This document shows, piece by piece, positions 11,531 to 14,524 of a DNA stretch of 14,524 nucleotides. The notes beneath the pieces were generated by a model. It had not been told where the DNA came from, did no database searches, and worked only from the letters and a program-made list of their open reading frames with translations. Source of the stretch: Acephala macrosclerotiorum. Taxonomy: Eukaryota > Ascomycota > Leotiomycetes > Helotiales > Mollisiaceae. The position numbers and the translations under genes were made by a program. The stretch is from assembly GCA_014904845.1 (NCBI GenBank), contig MU119882.1, positions 1 through 14,524 on the forward strand, in the 5' to 3' direction. Positions within the stretch are counted from its first letter, which is position 1, and the number at the start of each line of letters is the position of its first letter.

Positions 11531-12360
11531 AAAATTCGAATTTTCAATTTAAAATTAATTAATAAAATCAAAAATAAAATTATTGATATTTTTTACGAGA
11601 AATTGAGATTAATAATTTAAAAATATAATAATAAAAAAAAAAAAAATTTTTATGTAATTCTCGATAATATAAAGAATTAATTATCGATTAATTATCGTTT
11701 TAATATTTTTTTTAATTCAATTTTTAAATAAAAAAATTAAAATATAATTTCGTAATATTATTTAAATTTATATTCAATTTACGATAAATTTCTAATAATT
11801 TATATTAGTACGTTTATTAAAAGAAATTTACTATTTATATTTATTAAATATAATTATAATTATTTTAAAGTTTTTATATAAAATTATAAAAATAAAAATA
11901 TATTAATAAATTACGTATTATAAGTATTATGAAAAGAAATTATTTATAATTATATCGATATACGATTTTTGTTTTTTAATTACAATTATTAAAAAGTTTT
12001 TTAGTATTATTAAAATGTAAATCGATAATACGTTTATATTAATAAAAGAAAAAATTTTTATTTTTAAAAAAAATAAATTTAATAAAATTAAATTTTTAAT
12101 ATTAGAAATATTATTGATTTTTAATAAATATATTTTAATTTAATTCGAAAATACGATTTAATTACAATAAAAAAATTAAAATAAAAAAATTAAAATAATA
12201 AATATTAAATTATTTAATTTTTAAATTGAATATTAAAAACAATAAATTAAAAAAGTTTATATTATTATAATTTATTAATTTGAAATAATTTTCAATTTAT
12301 TTATTATTATTTAATATTAAAATTTAATAAAAAAAAATTATTATATTGAATAAAAAATTA
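11531..12360 (+). pseudogene. pol: Degenerate Copia reverse transcriptase (RVT_2)
   Basis: It would copy element RNA into cDNA. The N-terminal part reads R-I-F-N then, at about 11594-11620, Y-E-K-x-R-L-I-I-Q, the family's E-K-S-R-L-V-V-Q segment. After a 1-base shift in the A14 run at 11633-11646, the frame from 11655 reads Q-x-P-T-I-Q-R, with TAA for both Gln. R-D-I-T-Q follows at 11751-11765, with AAT at 11754 for the first catalytic Asp. Further on are F-I-x-V-R, K-x-L-Y-G-I, T-Y-x-K-x-x, then S-x-Y-D-x-C-x-L at 11955-11978. At 12015-12035 M-Q-I-D-N-T-F matches the x-Q-T-D-D-T form of the YxDD site: GAT is kept, the second Asp is AAT. The segment to about 12350, ending E-x-x-F-D-L near 12282-12299, links to RNase H. 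Confidence 0.92.
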
Positions 12361-12378
12361 AAATAATAAATTAAAAAT

Positions 12379-12936
12379 TTAAATCGAAAATTTAAATATA
12401 TTATTTTCGATTTATTTATAGTAAAAATTTTCGTTTTTATTAATAATTTATTTGCAAATAATAAAAATTTTAATTTTTAAATTGAATATAAAATCATTCT
12501 AATAAATAAATATTAATTAAACGATAAAAAGTTTAAAATCAAAAAAAATTTCATTTATTATAATTTTATTAAAAATAAACGTATTATTAAAAACGTTTTA
12601 ATTTTTGAAATATATAATATAATAAGAGAAATTGATATAATAATTGCAATTGAATTTATTATTAATATAATTATTTAGTAATTCGATCTTTTTAAAATCT
12701 CGATAATCGTTTATATAAATTTATATTTATTATACGAATATTTAATTAAATTGAAAACGATTAAAAAAAAGCGTTTTATGATCGATATTATAATTTTTTA
12801 CTAATCGTATAAATATAAAAAACTACAAAAAATTCGATAAATTAATAATAAAAATAATTTAATAAATATTATAATAAAATTAATATTTAATAAAATTTTA
12901 AAAAAATTTCTAAATATGAATCATTTTAAAATTCGA

Positions 12937-12963
<27 letters not shown>
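12379..12963 (+). pseudogene. pol: Degenerate Copia RNase H and polyprotein C-terminus
   Basis: It would remove the RNA strand during reverse transcription. The frame is shifted by one from reverse transcriptase, with the change between about 12350 and 12379. It reads L-N-R-x-F-K-Y, then I-F-V-F-x at 12427-12441, AAT at 12442 for the catalytic Asp, F-A-N-N-K at 12451-12465, F-x-Y-Y-N-x-x-K-N-K-R midway, then L-Y-E (12733-12741 region), K-R-F-M-I-D-I near 12769-12789, S-Y-K-Y-K-x-L-Q at 12805-12828 and W-I-N-G with TAA for Trp at 12838. The end fits the family tail A-D-A-M-T-K-x-x-P-N-K-A-L. The ATG at 12916 is an internal in-frame codon of this tail (ACG to ATG is possible), followed by K-I-R-I before the A32 run. 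Confidence 0.92.
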
Positions 12964-12973
<10 letters not shown>

Positions 12974-13004
12974 TTCATAAAAAAAAAAATAAAAAAAAAA
13001 AAAA
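12939..13004. repeat. A-rich tract with a 32-A homopolymer
   Basis: Uninterrupted A from 12939 to 12970, then A11 at 12979-12989 and A14 at 12991-13004. It covers the last codons of the polyprotein, where the family has Gly, Glu, Lys and Arg codons rich in A and G. Conversion of G to A would turn such a purine stretch into A runs, and slippage could lengthen it. The exact length is doubtful in any assembly. Confidence 0.7.
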
Positions 13005-13272
13005 TTTTATATTATATTTCGAATTTTGTAATTATTTGATTTATAAAATTAAAAAAAAAAAAATTATTTTAATTTTAACGTTTATAATTCTCGATAAACT
13101 TTGAGAATAATATTAATTTATTAGTATTATTTTTAAAGTTTAATTATATAATTTTTATATTAAAATATTAACGAATTTTACGTATTAACGAATTACGATA
13201 AAAAAAGAAAATAATAATATTTTTTAAATAATTAAATTAAATCAATTTTTGTTACAAAAAAAAAACTATTAA
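13005..13272 (+). other. Copia 3' untranslated region and possible polypurine tract
   Basis: Non-coding stretch between the RNase H tail and the 3' LTR. The end holds an A10 run at 13256-13265, seven bases before the LTR start, which is where a polypurine tract with its G bases converted to A could lie. The seven intervening bases are not purine-only, so the assignment is weak. Nothing else is recognisable. Confidence 0.4.
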
Positions 13273-13467
13273 TGTGAGTACAATATTAGTTTAGTAGTCA
13301 CGTGCGATACTAGACCAGATCAAAACTAGTATCGCTTATATTAAAATTGAAATTATATTTTTCAATTTTTGTGCGTTTATTAGATTTAGAATTTACAATC
13401 AATTAATGAATTATTTAATCTATTTATTTATTTCGTTTTTGATTTATTACTAATAATAAATATTGTA
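13273..13467 (+). repeat. 3' LTR of the Copia element
   Basis: It begins TGTGAGTAC and aligns to 7188-7382 at a constant offset of 6085. The G bases at 13276 and 13278 are A in the 5' copy, whereas the central core is more A/T here: the run GCGCCGC of the 5' copy is GTATCGC-like here. RIP has therefore hit the two LTRs unequally and at different positions. The right end lies within about 13461-13468. Confidence 0.9.
13304..13335 (+). other. LTR hairpin, 3' copy
   Basis: Arms GCGATACTAG (13304-13313) and CTAGTATCGC (13326-13335) are perfect 10-bp reverse complements around a 12-nt loop. Compared with the 5' LTR, G to A at 13307 in one arm is matched by C to T at 13332 in the other. Because RIP acts symmetrically on palindromes this may be mutational and need not mean selection. 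Confidence 0.65.
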
Positions 13468-13690
13468 AAAAAATAATAAAATACAAAACAAAAAAACTCA
13501 ATCGTAAATTAATTCGTTTTAACCAGTAGATTAAATTTATTCGAAGTAATTCGTAATTCGTAAATCAATCAATTAATCAATTAAAATAAAAATAAAAAAA
13601 ATTATTAATTAATTTATAATAAACAAAAGCTTTTTATATATTAAAAGTTACGTAATTAGTATTGTTTTCGAAATTAGTTATTTACAAAGA
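13468..13690 (-). repeat. Dispersed host repeat, copy 3 (inverted, least mutated)
   Basis: The reverse complement aligns with about 775-1003 of copy 1 along most of its length, with mainly C here where copy 1 has T and G where copy 1 has A. It keeps several non-CpG bases, such as the CCAG at about 13522. The match begins right at the 3' LTR edge, as expected if the Copia element inserted inside or at the end of this repeat. It ends near 13690. Confidence 0.75.
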
Positions 13691-14121
13691 TTTTTGAAAA
13701 GAAAGTATATAATTTTACTACAATCGTTTTTTTATATAACGAGCTCGTTTCAAATCTCGAAAAAAAAAACTAAAAAAAAAAAAAAAATTCACTTTAAACA
13801 AAAAACTCAAAATTTGAAATTCTTTAAATTATCGTCGTTTTTTTTCAAAAATCTAATAATTTTTTCAATATTTCTATTAATATTAAATTTTTTTGCAATT
13901 TATTTTCTTTTTTTTTTAAAATTTAATAAAAAAAAAAAAAATAAATAAATTTTAAACTCAAATTTATCGTTAAAAATAATTAAATACTTTTAATTATTCT
14001 TTATAAATATTATCAATTTCTCAATTTCGCATTTAAAAAAAAACTTATTATTAAAATTTTTTTTTATTTTTTTTATTTCAAAATATCGAAAAATTAATTT
14101 AATTTAAATTATAATTTGTTT
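13691..14121. other. C-rich, G-poor gene-free tract
   Basis: In 13741-14100 I count about 26 non-CpG C but only 3 non-CpG G, so C to T change was nearly complete on the bottom strand and incomplete on the top strand. An 84-codon frame at 13694-13948 is open, but its product is almost only Lys, Phe, Ile, Leu and Asn with one hydrophobic stretch near residues 53-75. It has no recognisable domain and I do not call it a gene. GAGCTC at 13741-13746 is the only GC-rich hexamer here. Confidence 0.6.
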
Positions 14122-14178
14122 TTATTAATAAATATACAAATATTTATTATTAATAAATATACAAATATTTATTATTAA
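14122..14178. repeat. 25-bp tandem repeat, 2.3 copies
   Basis: Bases 14122-14153 recur exactly at 14147-14178, a period of 25 bp with no mismatch. The unit is close to an inverted repeat of itself around ATACAAAT. Identity despite the surrounding mutation suggests recent local duplication, or simply that the unit has almost no C or G left to mutate. Confidence 0.75.
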
Positions 14179-14524
14179 ACGAATTCTAATAATTTAATTA
14201 TTAAAAAATCTTATATCGAACAATAAAATAATTTAAAAATTTCGCGTAACGAATTATATCGAAAATTATATCGATTTTTTTAAATTAAATATTATCGAAA
14301 AAAAATTTATCGTTAAAAAATTTGAAATTTATTATAAACTTTTTTAAATTTCTTGTAAATAATATTATTAATACTAATAAATATCAAATTTACGAAAAAT
14401 AAAATAAAAAAATTAAAATTTTTGAAATTTTTAATATATTTTCGATCGATAAAAATCTTTATTTTATAAACGTACAATTTCAATTTTTAAAATTCTTTTT
14501 TTATAATATTTAATTAAATTTATT
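14179..14524. other. AT-rich flank without recognisable feature
   Basis: No gene, repeat partner or RNA gene seen. CpG sites persist (for example TTCGCG near 14241) and other C is again commoner than other G. Confidence 0.5.

Larger units (their letters stand above)
7188..13467 (+). mobile_element. Full-length RIP-inactivated Ty1/Copia LTR retrotransposon
   Basis: Two direct LTRs lie exactly 6085 bp apart, a normal Copia spacing. Between them the degraded frame reads, in order, Gag Cys/Trp/His motif, protease, GAG-pre-integrase, integrase, reverse transcriptase and RNase H. Integrase before reverse transcriptase defines Copia rather than Gypsy. Orientation is + because all domains read on + . 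Most internal stops fall where this family has Gln (CAA to TAA) or Trp (TGG to TAA or TGA). It is less mutated than 1-7187, indicating a later insertion. I see no target-site duplication (flanks TTTAT on the left and A-rich on the right), perhaps because the ends are mutated. The element cannot be active. Confidence 0.93.

Noticed and set aside
12916..13104. 62-codon ORF as an independent gene
   Set aside because: In frame with the RNase H remnant and then only translated A-runs.
7188..13467. Gypsy-type retrotransposon
   Set aside because: Integrase lies before reverse transcriptase and the GAG-pre-integrase and RVT_2-type motifs are present, which is the Copia order.
13694..13948. 84-codon ORF starting M-K-R-K-Y
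   Set aside because: Low-complexity Lys/Phe/Ile/Leu product, no domain, and it spans an A/T-run region whose openness follows from C being retained on the top strand while TAA and TGA are locally few. No promoter or conserved neighbour supports it.
1..14524. Bisulfite-converted or enzymatically converted read set, suggested by C surviving mainly in CpG
   Set aside because: Conversion changes C on one strand only; here G is depleted equally overall, and the LTRs and 13741-14100 keep many non-CpG C.
1..14524. Natively AT-rich genome (apicomplexan, slime mould, organelle or anaerobic fungus)
   Set aside because: Such genomes do not retain CpG selectively, and the Copia codons differ from family expectation specifically by C to T and G to A. 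The recognised motifs are of the fungal Copia type.

Overview
This window looks like filamentous-fungal (ascomycete, Pezizomycotina-like) heterochromatin destroyed by repeat-induced point mutation (RIP). No intact gene is visible. C and G are scarce, and most that remain sit in CpG. By hand count, 6841-7140 holds about 7 CpG sites but only 2 other C or G bases. Non-CpG C changed to T on both strands while CpG was spared. The species cannot be named from the sequence.

Layout. Positions 1-7187 are RIP-saturated, gene-free DNA with an imperfect 40-bp tandem repeat (222-333) and two copies of an older dispersed repeat in opposite orientation (about 535-1003 and 4190-4555). Positions 7188-13467 are one full-length Ty1/Copia LTR retrotransposon on the + strand, about 6.28 kb with LTRs of about 195 bp. 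Its reading frame is full of stops, yet the protein order can be read once C-to-T and G-to-A changes are allowed for: Gag with the fungal-Copia Cys/Trp/His motif, aspartic protease, GAG-pre-integrase, DDE integrase, reverse transcriptase and RNase H. Positions 13468-14524 are the right flank: a third, less mutated copy of the host repeat (13468-13690), a C-rich, G-poor tract (about 13741-14100), a 25-bp tandem repeat (14122-14178) and plain AT-rich DNA.

How the parts fit. The Copia element is less mutated than the sequence to its left, so it probably inserted into an already degraded repeat region and was then hit by RIP itself. The coding frame changes at least four times between domains, and one change maps to a 14-A run. 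All three integrase catalytic positions, two catalytic Asp positions of the reverse transcriptase and one of RNase H are substituted. The element is dead. The two ORFs over 60 codons are not genes: one is the RNase H tail running into A-rich sequence, the other is low-complexity.
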